A DNA stretch of 64,000 nt from Nocardioides rubriscoriae (lineage in GTDB: Bacteria > Actinomycetota > Actinomycetes > Propionibacteriales > Nocardioidaceae). The stretch is from NCBI RefSeq assembly GCF_008087085.1, contig NZ_VIYJ01000001.1:496001-560000 (forward strand), in the 5' to 3' direction. Under the pieces are notes generated by a model that was not told the DNA's origin, made no database searches, and saw only the letters and a list, made by a program, of their open reading frames with translations. The translations under genes were made by a program, and so were the position numbers. Below are positions 35,558 to 44,674 of this stretch, in pieces; the first letter of the stretch is position 1; each line of letters begins with the position of its first letter.

Positions 35558-36145
35558 ATGACGTCCCACCCGACCACCCTGCGTCCCGACGGCGACCCGG
35601 CAGCGTTCCACCGCGGGGTCGCGGCCGGCTTCACCGCCCTGGTCGAGTCCACCGCCGCCGACGACTGGGACGCCCCGGCGCCCGTCGAGGGCTGGACCGC
35701 GCGCGACGTCGTACGCCACCTGGTGGAGTGGCTGCCGGCGCTGCTCGAGTCGGGGGCCGGGGTCACGATCCCCTCCGGCCCGTCGGTCGACGACGACCCG
35801 GTGCGCGCGTGGCGGGTGCACGTCGACGGCGTGCAGACCATGCTCGACGACCCGGCCAGTGCCGACCTGGTGCTGCGCAACCCGCACCTCGGTGAGGTGC
35901 CGGTGCCCGACGCGGTGTCGCGGTTCTACTCCCCCGACGTCTTCATGCACACCTGGGACCTCGCGACCGCGACCGGGCGGCCGCACGGCATGGACGCCGA
36001 CCTCGCGGCGACGCTGCTCGCCGGCATGGAGCCGCTCGACGAGATGCTGCGCCACAGCGGCCAGTACGGCGCCAAGGTCGAGGTGCCGGCCGACGCCGAC
36101 CCGGTCAGCCGGCTGATGGGGTTCGTGGGTCGTCGGCCTGCCTGA
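35558..36145 (+). CDS. TIGR03086-type mycothiol-dependent/DinB-like metal-binding protein
   Basis: The protein has 195 residues. The four-helix DinB/MDMPI fold shows VEGWTARDVVRHLVEWLPAL with a metal-binding His, and SPDVFMHTWDLATATGRPHG with another His region. This pattern is standard in the TIGR03086/maleylpyruvate-isomerase N-terminal family of actinobacteria, putative mycothiol S-transferases. TAGGGT lies 7 nt before the ATG, so it is probably leaderless. It is divergent from the AraC-DinB gene and overlaps the convergent MFS gene by 41 bp. Confidence 0.85.
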   Translation: MTSHPTTLRPDGDPAAFHRGVAAGFTALVESTAADDWDAPAPVEGWTARDVVRHLVEWLPALLESGAGVTIPSGPSVDDDPVRAWRVHVDGVQTMLDDPASADLVLRNPHLGEVPVPDAVSRFYSPDVFMHTWDLATATGRPHGMDADLAATLLAGMEPLDEMLRHSGQYGAKVEVPADADPVSRLMGFVGRRPA

Positions 36146-37409
36146 CCTGCCGCTCGGCGACCGCGTGCACGTCGGTACGGGCGTCGTAGGACCAGAAGTC
36201 GCGCAGCCACACGGCGGTCAGCGTCACCCCGGCCACGCAGGCGACCCCGCCGCTGGTGATCGCACCGCGCACCGACCACAGGTCGGCGGTGACCCCGGCG
36301 CGCACCTGCCCACCGAGCGGGCCGAGGGAGTAGGACAGCATCTCGATGCCCGCCAGGCGCCCGCGCATCGACTCGGGGATGGTCTGGCTCCACACGGTGC
36401 CGCGGAAGACGCCGGAGATCATGTCGGCCGCCCCGGCCAGGGCGAAGAACACCACGACCAGCCCGAACGACGGCATCAGGCCGGCCAGCGCGATGCACCC
36501 GCCGTACGCCGCCGCGGCGATCACGATCGCCCGGCCGTGGTGGTGGACGCGCGAGGTCCAGCCGCTGAGGGCGGTGGCCACCAGCGCCCCGACGGTCTCG
36601 GCGGAGTAGAGCAGCCCGAGCAGCTCGGGCTTGTCGAAGACCTCGTCGACGAGCGCCGGGAACAGCACCACGGGGAAGGCCAGCAGCATCGCGGCGATGT
36701 CGACGAGGTAGGTGCCGAGCAGGTCGCGCCGCGAGATCGCGTAGCGCATCCCCTCCGCGATGCCGGCCAGGCTCGGCGGCGTCGTCGCGGCCCGGTGCGG
36801 GTAGGGCCGCATCGCGCGGTAGAGCGCGGTCGCGACGAGCAGGCCGGTGACGTCGACGACGAAGCACCAGCCGATCCCGGCGTAGGCGATGAGCAGGCCG
36901 CCGATCGCCGGTCCGACGAGCAGGCCGACCTGCATGCCGAGGCTGAAGAGGGCGTTGGCGGCGGTGAGCTGGTCGTGGTCGACGGTGCGCGGCATCAGCG
37001 CCTCACGGCTGGGTCGCTGCAGCGAGCCCGTCGAGACCAGCACGGCGGCGACCACGAAGACGACGACGACGCTCGGCTCGTCGCGGAACGCGTTGAGCGC
37101 GAGGACGGCGGTCGCGGCGGCCTGGGCGAGGCCGGTCCACACGAGCAGGCGGCGCCGGTCGACGTGGTCGGCCAGCGCCCCGCCGTACAGCCCGAAGACG
37201 ACGAGCGGGACCAGCTCGACGAGCCCGATCGCACCGACCGCGAGGTTGGACCCGGTCAGGTCGTAGACCTGGAACGGGACGGCGACGTAGCTGACCATCG
37301 CGCCGAGGTAGAAGACCGTGCCAGCGAGGAACAGCAGCCGGAAGTCACGTGACGTGCGCAGCGGGGTGGTGTCGACGCGCAGGCCACGCAGCCGCTCGGT
37401 CCAGGTCAC
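36105..37409 (-). CDS. MFS transporter (enterobactin-exporter-like)
   Basis: The protein has 434 residues and twelve TM helices. TM1 follows TSRDFRLLFLAGTVFYLGAM; the MFS loop signature is GGALADHVDRRRLLVWTG; the middle shows PSREALMPRTVDHDQLTAAN, which is typical of EntS/MFS_3 exporters. C-terminal half: SQTIPESMRGRLAGIEML. It likely exports a small molecule; the substrate is unknown. GTG 37409 is the best start, since the preceding frame is Arg/Pro-rich low-complexity shadow of the next gene. Confidence 0.88.
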   Translation of the reverse strand: MTWTERLRGLRVDTTPLRTSRDFRLLFLAGTVFYLGAMVSYVAVPFQVYDLTGSNLAVGAIGLVELVPLVVFGLYGGALADHVDRRRLLVWTGLAQAAATAVLALNAFRDEPSVVVVFVVAAVLVSTGSLQRPSREALMPRTVDHDQLTAANALFSLGMQVGLLVGPAIGGLLIAYAGIGWCFVVDVTGLLVATALYRAMRPYPHRAATTPPSLAGIAEGMRYAISRRDLLGTYLVDIAAMLLAFPVVLFPALVDEVFDKPELLGLLYSAETVGALVATALSGWTSRVHHHGRAIVIAAAAYGGCIALAGLMPSFGLVVVFFALAGAADMISGVFRGTVWSQTIPESMRGRLAGIEMLSYSLGPLGGQVRAGVTADLWSVRGAITSGGVACVAGVTLTAVWLRDFWSYDARTDVHAVAERQVRQADDPRTPSAG

Positions 37410-37467
37410 GAGGACCCAGGGTCGCAGCGACCCCGGGCCACGCGCACCCGATTTACGACGGCCCGAC

Positions 37468-38790
37468 TCAGGCCAGGACGCCGGGACTGCCCTCGTCGTC
37501 GAGCCAGTCCTCCTCGACGTCGTAGTCATGGTCGCGGGCCTCGTCGTCGTCCTTCGCGGAACGGCCGCGCCCGCCGGCGCCACCCGCGGCGGCACCACGG
37601 CCCCCGGCACCGCGACCTCCTGCTCCGGAGCCGCGTCCTGCGGCGCCGCGCTGGCCGGTGCCGGCTCCCGAGGACATCCCCCCGCGACCGGGCTGGGTCG
37701 CGCCGGCGGCACCGCTGCTGCGCCCGAGCACCCCGCCCGCCGCCGACCGCCCGCCGACCCCGACCGAACCCGGGGTGACCGAGCGACCCAGGGCGGCGCT
37801 GCTGAGACGGCCGAACAGGTTGCTGACGCCCGCAGCACCGAGCGCGCCGGCGCCGGCGGCTCCGGCGGCTCCGAGGGCGACCGCGTGGGACCCGCCACCG
37901 GACAACGGGACGGTCCCCGACGAGGGGCCCGCGCCGGACGGGTCGGGCCACCCGGTCGGGCCGGGCGTCGGGCCAGAGGTCGGGCCAGGGGTCGGGCCAG
38001 GGGTCGGGCCAGGGGTCGGGCCGGGCGTCGGGCCGGGCGTCGGGCCGGGCGTCGGCGTCGGCGTCGGGGTGGGCGTCGGCGGGTGCGGCCCCTCCGTCGG
38101 GGGCTGGCCGTAGACCACGGTCGGCGAGCGGACCTCCCAGACCGACCCGCTGCCCGAGCCTGAGGTGGGGGCACTGCTCGACCCGCCGCCACCCGACCCG
38201 CCAGAACCACCGGTGCCGCCGTCGCCGCTGCCCCCGCCGCCGGTGTCGATCGGCTCGCCGTGGATCGCCGCCATGACCGAGGCCGCCTCGCGGTAGGTCG
38301 TGTTGACCTGCTCGACCTGCTGCCGGGCCTGCTCGTCGGCTTCGCCGTAGGCCGCCACCTGCTGGTGGTGCAGGCGCATCTTGCTGGCGTAGATCTTCAG
38401 CGCGGTGATGTCCTCGTGGGTCTCGCCGGCCGTTCCCGTGTAGGTGGGGGGTGCGCCGGGGGCCGAGGTCGGCATGGCGGTCTGCGCGGCCGTCGCCTTC
38501 ACCATGGCCGCGCGCACCTCCTCGAGGGCGGCGGTGGCTCGCTGCATGTCGAGCCGGCGCGGCTCGACCACCTCGGTCCGCATGCCCGTCAGCACCTGCT
38601 CGGCGGCCTCCCCCGCCCGGGAGTGCACGCCGAACCCACTCCTGATCAGCGGGGCCGCGTCGGTGAGGGCGAGCGCCACGGCCTCGAGCGACGCGGCACC
38701 ACGCTCCCAGGCGTCGCGCGAGACCTCGACGTCGTCGACGCTCATGCCCGCGACCGCGGCCGCCAGGCGCGCGATGTTGTGCCCGGCCAT
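37468..38790 (-). CDS. Large PPE-like putative type VII secretion substrate
   Basis: The protein has 440 residues. An all-helical N-terminal domain (about 1-185: VEVSRDAWERGAASLEAVAL, QRATAALEEVRAAMVKATAA, YGEADEQARQQVEQVNTTYR) resembles WXG100/PPE helical hairpins. A Gly/Ser stretch, a PTPTPTPGPTPGPTPG repeat, a Gly/Ala/Arg-rich region and an acidic end (VEEDWLDDEGSPGVLA) follow. Such C termini recur on actinobacterial ESX-associated proteins. No ESX machinery is in the window. The ATG overlaps the upstream stop by one base (TGATG). There is no Sec signal. Confidence 0.65.
   Translation of the reverse strand: MAGHNIARLAAAVAGMSVDDVEVSRDAWERGAASLEAVALALTDAAPLIRSGFGVHSRAGEAAEQVLTGMRTEVVEPRRLDMQRATAALEEVRAAMVKATAAQTAMPTSAPGAPPTYTGTAGETHEDITALKIYASKMRLHHQQVAAYGEADEQARQQVEQVNTTYREAASVMAAIHGEPIDTGGGGSGDGGTGGSGGSGGGGSSSAPTSGSGSGSVWEVRSPTVVYGQPPTEGPHPPTPTPTPTPTPGPTPGPTPGPTPGPTPGPTPGPTSGPTPGPTGWPDPSGAGPSSGTVPLSGGGSHAVALGAAGAAGAGALGAAGVSNLFGRLSSAALGRSVTPGSVGVGGRSAAGGVLGRSSGAAGATQPGRGGMSSGAGTGQRGAAGRGSGAGGRGAGGRGAAAGGAGGRGRSAKDDDEARDHDYDVEEDWLDDEGSPGVLA
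37960..38080. repeat. 12-bp tandem repeats encoding Pro-Thr-Pro-Gly
   Basis: Runs of GTCGGGCCAGGG / GTCGGGCCGGGC units followed by GTCGGCGTCGG-type units encode PTPG/PTPT on the minus strand inside the PPE-like gene. It is a protein-level linker, length-variable in principle, and frame-preserving. Confidence 0.85.
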
Positions 38791-39248
38791 CAGGCGTCAC
38801 TCCCGCCGGTGACGTCCTGGTCCTGCTGGGCCTGCTCGTGGTCGCGGCGACTCTGCTGCTGGGAGGCGCCGACCTCGAGGAGCTCCACCGCCTGGAGGGT
38901 GCGCCGCTGGCGCTCGGCGGCGTCCTGGTCGGCGAGGACGACCTCCTGCTTGGCCTTGCGGCAGGCCTCCTGGAAGGCGACGAGGTCGTCCTTGAGCCCG
39001 ATCAGCGTCTTGTAGGTCACCTCGTGGGCCCGGCTGTGGTGCAGCGCCAGCTCGGGTGCGGCGTCGGCTCCACCGAACGAGGTCGGCCGGATCGCCCCCT
39101 CCGACTCGAAGTCGACCGGCCGGAGCGTCTTGAGCTCGGTGTCGATCTGGTCGATGACGTTGTTGATCGCGTCCTCGGCGAGGTCGAGCCCCTGGGGTCC
39201 GGTGGGCTCGGTGTCGACGAAGGCGGCGAGGTCTAGCGAGAAACCCAT
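38790..39248 (-). CDS. Small helical partner of the PPE-like protein
   Basis: The protein has 152 residues and is wholly alpha-helical by composition: LAEDAINNVIDQIDTELKTL, HHSRAHEVTYKTLIGLKDDL, VAFQEACRKAKQEVVLADQD and a Gln/Arg-rich coiled-coil tail. Length and pattern fit a WXG100-superfamily-like protein (ESX partner), though there is no canonical W-x-G. It is the first gene of a two-gene unit with the PPE-like gene, which it overlaps by one base. The function is inferred from the pairing. Confidence 0.62.
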   Translation of the reverse strand: MGFSLDLAAFVDTEPTGPQGLDLAEDAINNVIDQIDTELKTLRPVDFESEGAIRPTSFGGADAAPELALHHSRAHEVTYKTLIGLKDDLVAFQEACRKAKQEVVLADQDAAERQRRTLQAVELLEVGASQQQSRRDHEQAQQDQDVTGGSDA

Positions 39249-39392
39249 GGCGAGTGATGACCAATCGAGGCTCGGGTGCGGGCAGCTGTCCGACTCCGAC
39301 TACCCACGCCCCCACGGGGCCAAACAGGTCTCCGGCGCCGAACCGCCGGGATGTAGCATCCAGCCCGACCCTACGACCAAGGCGGACGGCAC

Positions 39393-39995
39393 ATGCGATC
39401 TCGGGCTGCTGTCGGTGTTGTCGTGCTGCTCCTCGGACTCAGCGCGTGCAGCTCCGACTCCATTGCGCAACCACCGGACGGTGCCGCGACCTCCGCGACC
39501 TCTGCGACCTCCGCGACCTCCACCTCGTCCGCCCCCGCCACCCCGACGACCGGTCCCACCACCGCTCCGGCGACCGGCCCGGCCCTGGTCGTCAAGGACC
39601 TCGGTCCTCCCCTGCTGCGGCTGCGCCTGCCCGACGAGGTCGAGTGGCGGCTCCAGCCCGGCGGCGACGCGGCCTACGGCGACTACCCGGACACCGACCC
39701 CATCTCGGTCGAGGCCGTCACGGTCAAGGCCTACCCCGAGAACGACCTCGACCACTACGCCCGGATCACCAGCGACCTCGACCGGGACCTCGGTTCCAAG
39801 GTCAGGCGCCTCGACAACCGCACGGTCGCCGGGGTCGAGGGCTTCGTGCTGGAGTCGCGGGGCGACAGGTTCGTCTACACCTTCGGCGCCATCCACGGCG
39901 GGTCGCTGGTCAACCTGTCGGTCAAGACGCCTCGCGACGACGCCCGCACCCGCGAGTCGGTCGAGTCGATCCTCGCCAGCGTCGAGTGGCTGTGA
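39393..39995 (+). CDS. Secreted lipoprotein of unknown function
   Basis: The protein has 200 residues. The signal peptide has lipobox LSAC (AAVGVVVLLLGLSACSSD). A Thr/Ser/Ala-rich tether with SATSATSATS repeats is followed by a beta-alpha domain (LRLRLPDEVEWRLQPGGD, SVEAVTVKAYPENDLDHYAR, VAGVEGFVLESRGDRFVYTF, RESVESILASVEWL) that resembles the LpqN/PsbP-like fold of actinobacterial lipoproteins. It is probably anchored at the outer face of the membrane. It is divergent from the PPE-like pair, with a 144-bp gap between them. Confidence 0.78.
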   Translation: MRSRAAVGVVVLLLGLSACSSDSIAQPPDGAATSATSATSATSTSSAPATPTTGPTTAPATGPALVVKDLGPPLLRLRLPDEVEWRLQPGGDAAYGDYPDTDPISVEAVTVKAYPENDLDHYARITSDLDRDLGSKVRRLDNRTVAGVEGFVLESRGDRFVYTFGAIHGGSLVNLSVKTPRDDARTRESVESILASVEWL

Positions 39996-40021
39996 GCCGG
40001 TCGCCGAGGCCGTAGTGGGCC

Positions 40022-41416
40022 TCAGCCCCGGCGGGCGACCCGGATCGTCGCCCCGTGGCGCGGCACCGAGGTGATGTTGCGGACCTGGGGCTCGTCGTCG
40101 CCGACGGCCTCGACGTCCATCGCCGCGAACACCTCGCGCAGCACGGCCACGCCCTCCATCAGCGAGAAGCCGGCGCCGATGCAGCGGCGTACGCCGCCGC
40201 CGAAGGGGATCCAGGTGTTGGTGGGCGGGTTGGTGCCCAGGAAGCGCTCGGGGCGGAAGGTCCACGGGTCGGGGTGGGCCTCGGAGCGCTGGTGGCTGAC
40301 GATGATCGACGGGCCGACGGTGACGCCGGCGGGCAGGTCGTGGCCGGCGATGGTCGCGGGCTTCATCAGGGTGCGCACCACCATCGGGATGACGGGGTGC
40401 AGGCGCATCGACTCCTTCAGCACCGCGTCGAGCCAGGCGTCGTCGCCGTCGCGGACCGCCCGGACCGTGCGGGCGTGCAGGTCGGGGTGGCGGCCGAGCT
40501 CGTAGAGCGCCCACGACAGGGCGGTCGCGGTGGTCTCGTGGCCGGCCAGCAGCAGGGTGACGAGCTGGTCGCGCAGCTCGGTGTCGCTGAGCCGGTCCTC
40601 AGGGTCGTCGCCGGGCTCGGTGCCCACGCGGATCAGCCGCGACAGCACGTCGGTGCGCTCGGCGAGGTCGGGGGCGACCCGACGCTCGCGGATCTCGGCG
40701 TACATCAGCTCGTCGAGGGCGTACTGGTTGTCGACGGTGCGCTTCCAGATGCCGACCTTCTGCAGGCGGGGGTAGCCCCAGCCGAGCAGCACCAGCGGGG
40801 GCACGTCGACGGTGGCGTTGACGCGTGGCCGCAGCGCCCGCAGCCGCTCCTCGTCGCTGACGCCGAAGACGACGCGCAGGATGACCTCGAGGGTCAGCGC
40901 GTTCATCCGGTCCAGCGAGCGGAACGTCGCGTGGTCGGGCCAGTGGGCGACCTCGTCGCGCGCGATGTCGGTGACCAGGTCGGCGTAGCCCTTGAGGGCC
41001 TGGCCGTTGAACGCCGGCATGATCAGCTTGCGCGCCCGCTTGTGCTCGGCGCCGTCCTGCAGCAGCAGCGAGTGCAGGCCCATGATCGGCCCGAGGATCG
41101 AGTTGCCCTTCCCGGCGTGGAAGACCTCGGGGTCGCCCGCGAAGACCTCCTTGGTGTGCTCGGGCCGGGTGACCATGACCAGCGGCCGGCCGCCGGGGAG
41201 GAGCCGGACGGTGTAGGTGTCGCCGTACTTCCGGCGCAGGTAGGGGTGGAACCGGTGCCGGAAGCGCATCAGCGCGACCGTCTGCACCAGCGCGGGCCAG
41301 CGCGGACCGGGCGGCAGGTCGGCGTCGGGCGGCGGCGCGGGCGTGCCGCCACCGACCACGTTGGTCTGGCGGAACCGCTGCCGGGTCAGCGCGGGGACGT
41401 CGTCCAGGGCGGTCAC
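40022..41416 (-). CDS. Cytochrome P450
   Basis: The protein has 464 residues. It carries all P450 signatures: I-helix AGHETTATAL, K-helix KESMRLHP (ExxR), the PERF region (FRPERFLGTNPPTNTWIPFG) and the haem-binding loop FGGGVRRCIGAGF with the Cys ligand. There is no TM anchor, so it is soluble and needs a ferredoxin, which is not encoded nearby. It looks like the CYP132/CYP138-type group of actinobacterial P450s, but the substrate is unknown. GTG 41416 has TAGCCT 7 nt upstream (leaderless). Confidence 0.93.
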   Translation of the reverse strand: MTALDDVPALTRQRFRQTNVVGGGTPAPPPDADLPPGPRWPALVQTVALMRFRHRFHPYLRRKYGDTYTVRLLPGGRPLVMVTRPEHTKEVFAGDPEVFHAGKGNSILGPIMGLHSLLLQDGAEHKRARKLIMPAFNGQALKGYADLVTDIARDEVAHWPDHATFRSLDRMNALTLEVILRVVFGVSDEERLRALRPRVNATVDVPPLVLLGWGYPRLQKVGIWKRTVDNQYALDELMYAEIRERRVAPDLAERTDVLSRLIRVGTEPGDDPEDRLSDTELRDQLVTLLLAGHETTATALSWALYELGRHPDLHARTVRAVRDGDDAWLDAVLKESMRLHPVIPMVVRTLMKPATIAGHDLPAGVTVGPSIIVSHQRSEAHPDPWTFRPERFLGTNPPTNTWIPFGGGVRRCIGAGFSLMEGVAVLREVFAAMDVEAVGDDEPQVRNITSVPRHGATIRVARRG

Positions 41417-41452
41417 GACCCCGAGGCTACTGCGCGGTAGCCAACCCCACCC

Positions 41453-41513
41453 CCGATAGTCGTGGACGTTCTGCACACGACCGGGTGCGGTGCAGAAGGT
41501 CCACGACTATCGG
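41453..41513. repeat. 24-bp inverted repeat with one mismatch
   Basis: Arms 41453-41476 (CCGATAGTCGTGGACGTTCT then GCAC) and 41490-41513 are inverted copies with one internal mismatch and a 13-nt loop. It lies 4 bp after the stop of the LuxR gene (minus strand) and upstream of the P450 promoter. It could terminate the LuxR transcript, but there is no T-tract. Confidence 0.85.
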
Positions 41514-41517
41514 CGGG

Positions 41518-44487
41518 TCAGTCGAGGAGGCCGCGGCGGCGGGCGATGGCGGCGGCCTCGGTGCGGCCAGAGGCGTCGAGCTTGCCGAGGATGTTGGACA
41601 CGTGGACCGAGACCGTCTTGGCGCTGATGAACAGCAGCTTGGCGATCTCGCCGTTGGTGCGCCCGTCGGCGACGTGGCTGAGGATCTCGCGCTCACGGGC
41701 GGTGAGCGTGACGCGCTCGGCGGCCTCGACCGAGCGCGGGGCCGGGGCCGAGCCGATCGCCGTGAGCTCCACGAGCAGCGGCTGGGCCCCCAGCGCGTGG
41801 GCGACGACGCGGGCCTGGTCGCCGAGCACCCGGGCGGTGGCGAGGTCTCCTGCGGCCCGCAGGATGCCGGCCAGCTTGGTGCGGACGACCGCGAGCTCGT
41901 GGACGTGCCCGAAGTCGGCGAAGAGCGTCTCGGTCTCGCGCCAGGTCTCGATCAGCACGTCGAGCGGGGGCGAGTCGGTGCCGGCCTGCCAGCGCGCGCG
42001 CAGGGTCTCGGCGTCGAGCCGCTTGACCCACGCTCGTCCCTCGGGGCCCCAGTGGCCCGACGGGTCGGCGTAGCGCTCGAGGACGATCTGGCCGTCGGCG
42101 TGGAGCCGGTCGACGTCCTTGACCAGCACCTCGCGCTCGGCGCCGCTGCGGTGGGCCATCGCGTCGGCCAGGACGCCGACCGCCACGGCCGCCAGCCGGA
42201 TGCGGGCGCTGAACCACTCGTGCCAGATGCGGGAGAGCACCCCCACCGCCTCGTCGTACGCCGCCACCGCGGCCGCGGGCTCGCCCTTGCGGCCGGCCGC
42301 GACCATCTCGATCGCGGCGGCGTGGATGGCGACGGCCCCCTCACGGCGCCAGAAGGGCCGCAGGCCGACGGCGCGCGCCCCGACGTCCTCGCCGCGGTGC
42401 TGCAGGATCTGCAGCCGCATCGAGGTGAGCAGGGCCCGCGGGATCGGCGGCGGGAACGGCCCCTCGACGACGAACAGGTCCAGGGCGCGGTCCCACTCAC
42501 CGCGGACCAGGTGGATCCACGACAGCTGCCACCGCGCCTCGAAGCCGTACGGCGCCCACGGCACCCCGGCCTCGGTGGCGCGGTCGATGCCGCTGGCGAA
42601 CCAGCGCTCGGCCTCGTCGAACTCGCCCCAGTCCTCGTAGGAGCGCCCGAGCAGGAAGCGGCCGCGCAGCTCGGCGTCGAGGGCGTCGGACTCGACCGCC
42701 CGGGCGACGGCCTCCTCGAGGGCGGCGCGCAGGCCCTCCTTGGGGCCGGCCTTCTTCAGCCCCGACAGCGTGGTGATCGCGTCGCTGGCCAGCTCGTGCA
42801 GGTCGAGCCGCTCGGCCAGCTCGAGCGCGTCGACGCCGGCCACCTCGGCCTCCTCGAAGCGGCCGTAGGCCGACAGGATGCGCGCGTGGTTGGCGAGCAC
42901 CCGGGCCCGCAGGCCGCTCTCGCCGGGCGGGGCCAGGGCGACGGCCTGGGCCGAGATCGCGACGGCGTCGCTGTCGGTCTCGGTGATGTAGAGGGCCGCC
43001 GCCTGGGCGCTGAGCATGCGCGCCCGCCAGGTGTCGGAGGCGTCGGCGGGCAGCCGCTCGAGCTGCTCGCCGATGACGGCGATCGCCCGCTCGGGGTCGC
43101 CGGAGGTGACCAGGGCGTCGGCGGCCTTGACCACGAGCTTGGACAGGTCGATCCCGAGGTCGCCGAGGTCGCCGCCGTCGCCGCGGGCCAGGTCACCGCT
43201 GAGGATCTCGAGCGCCTGCTGGTAGTGGTAGGCCGCCTCGTCGGGCCCGCCGACGGCGCTGGCCTCGTTGCCGGCACGCACGCTGGCCTGCAGGGCGGTG
43301 GTGCGGTCCATGGCCAGCCGGGCGTGGCGGGCGAGCTCGGCGGCGGTGCCGCGGGCGCTGCCGTCGCGCAGCACCGCGACGTAGCGGGCGTGCAGCCGGG
43401 CGCGCTCGCCGGGCAGCAGGTCGTCGTAGACGGCCTCGCCGAGCAGGGCGTGGCGAAAGGCGTAGGAACCGCGCTCGGCGACCAGGACGTTCATCTCGAC
43501 CGCGCCGCGCAGGCCGGCGTCGAGGGCCTGCGAGGAGAGCCCTGACGTCGCCTCGAGCAGCTCGTGGGTGACCCGGCGGCCGCTGGCGCTGGCGGCGCGC
43601 ACCACCTGACGGGCGTCGTCGTCGAGGCGGTCCAGGCGCACCAGCAGGACGTCGGCGAGGTCGGCGGGAATGAACGTGCCCGGCTCGGCGGCGGCGCTGA
43701 CGAGCTCCTCGACGAAGAACGCGTTGCCCTCGGCGCGCGCGACGACGTCGGCCACCTCCGACTCGGGCAGGCCGCCCGGCACGAGCTGGCGCACCAGCGA
43801 GCGCACGTCGTCGTCGTCCAGCGGCGACAGGTTGATCCGGTCGACGCCGCGCAGCCGCGACCACTCGGCGACCTGACGACGCAGGGGGTGGCGGCGGTGC
43901 AGGTCGTCGGAGCGGTAGGACGCCACGACCGCGAACCCGCCGGAGTCGACCCGCGACAGCAGGAAGCTGAGCATGTCGCGCGTCGACTGGTCGGCCCAGT
44001 GGGTGTCCTCGATGACCAGCAGCAGCTTGGCCCGGCGGGCGGCGCCCTCGAGCACCGCGAGCATCGCGCGGAAGAGGTCGGCACGGTCGAGCGCGGAGGC
44101 CTCGGCGTCGACGGGGTCGGTGTCGGCCATCTGGCGACGCACGGGCTGCAGGCGGGCCAGGGCGGGGTGGGCGGCCGCGACCTCGGCGACGACGTCCGGC
44201 TGCTCGGTGGCCAGGCGGCCGAGCACCTCCGAGAACGGCAGGTAGGGAAGCGCGCTGTCGCCGAAGTCGAGGCAGTGGCCGGCGAAGACCTGCCAGCCCT
44301 CCTCGACCGCGACGTCGCGCAGCGCCCGCAGCAGGCGCGTCTTGCCGACGCCGGCGTCACCGGCCAGCAGCACGTCGACCAGCCGGTCGGCCGGACGCGC
44401 CGGGCGTACGCCGAGCGACGCGGCGATCTCGACCAGCTCGGTGTCTCGTCCGACCATGGTGGCGCTGGACTGGATCACGGGGCCCAT
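41518..44487 (-). CDS. LuxR-family ATP-binding regulator (LAL/STAND type)
   Basis: The protein has 989 residues. An N-terminal AAA/STAND NTPase (Walker A LLAGDAGVGKTRLLRAL; Walker B LLLVIEDTHWAD) precedes a long helical repeat region of TPR type (about 350-900) and a C-terminal LuxR HTH (LTAREREILSHVADGRTNGE, IAKLLFISAKTVSVHVSNIL). LAL regulators are large activators of secondary metabolism or sugar use. A nearer ATG at 44457 (MVGRDTEL) is an alternative start. The P450 gene is downstream on the same strand, beyond the hairpin, and is a candidate target. Confidence 0.92.
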   Translation of the reverse strand: MGPVIQSSATMVGRDTELVEIAASLGVRPARPADRLVDVLLAGDAGVGKTRLLRALRDVAVEEGWQVFAGHCLDFGDSALPYLPFSEVLGRLATEQPDVVAEVAAAHPALARLQPVRRQMADTDPVDAEASALDRADLFRAMLAVLEGAARRAKLLLVIEDTHWADQSTRDMLSFLLSRVDSGGFAVVASYRSDDLHRRHPLRRQVAEWSRLRGVDRINLSPLDDDDVRSLVRQLVPGGLPESEVADVVARAEGNAFFVEELVSAAAEPGTFIPADLADVLLVRLDRLDDDARQVVRAASASGRRVTHELLEATSGLSSQALDAGLRGAVEMNVLVAERGSYAFRHALLGEAVYDDLLPGERARLHARYVAVLRDGSARGTAAELARHARLAMDRTTALQASVRAGNEASAVGGPDEAAYHYQQALEILSGDLARGDGGDLGDLGIDLSKLVVKAADALVTSGDPERAIAVIGEQLERLPADASDTWRARMLSAQAAALYITETDSDAVAISAQAVALAPPGESGLRARVLANHARILSAYGRFEEAEVAGVDALELAERLDLHELASDAITTLSGLKKAGPKEGLRAALEEAVARAVESDALDAELRGRFLLGRSYEDWGEFDEAERWFASGIDRATEAGVPWAPYGFEARWQLSWIHLVRGEWDRALDLFVVEGPFPPPIPRALLTSMRLQILQHRGEDVGARAVGLRPFWRREGAVAIHAAAIEMVAAGRKGEPAAAVAAYDEAVGVLSRIWHEWFSARIRLAAVAVGVLADAMAHRSGAEREVLVKDVDRLHADGQIVLERYADPSGHWGPEGRAWVKRLDAETLRARWQAGTDSPPLDVLIETWRETETLFADFGHVHELAVVRTKLAGILRAAGDLATARVLGDQARVVAHALGAQPLLVELTAIGSAPAPRSVEAAERVTLTAREREILSHVADGRTNGEIAKLLFISAKTVSVHVSNILGKLDASGRTEAAAIARRRGLLD

Positions 44488-44574
44488 TGTGTTCTACCCG
44501 GCCGCGCGCGTCAGCGGACGCGCCTGGTCGTCCGCGGCCCGTCGCCGGCGAGCGGGGCCGGCCGGAAAACGACG

Positions 44575-44614
44575 GACGCCGAGCAGCGGAGGTACTCCTC
44601 GTCTGCTCGGCGTC
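44575..44614 (-). terminator. Intrinsic terminator of the small basic protein gene
   Basis: GACGCCGAGCAG (44575-44586) and CTGCTCGGCGTC (44603-44614) pair perfectly over 12 bp. On the minus strand the hairpin is followed within a few bases by CGTTTTCC, a four-T tract. It lies 60 bp past the stop of the 46-residue gene. Confidence 0.75.
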
Positions 44615-44674
44615 ACTCTCGTGCGCTCCGGGGGTCGGGTGGGGCCGTGGTCGCGGCCGGGCACCCGTGCACGG

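Noticed and set aside
37960..38080. CRISPR-like regular repeats
   Set aside because: Units are 12 bp, contiguous and encode PTPG; no spacers.
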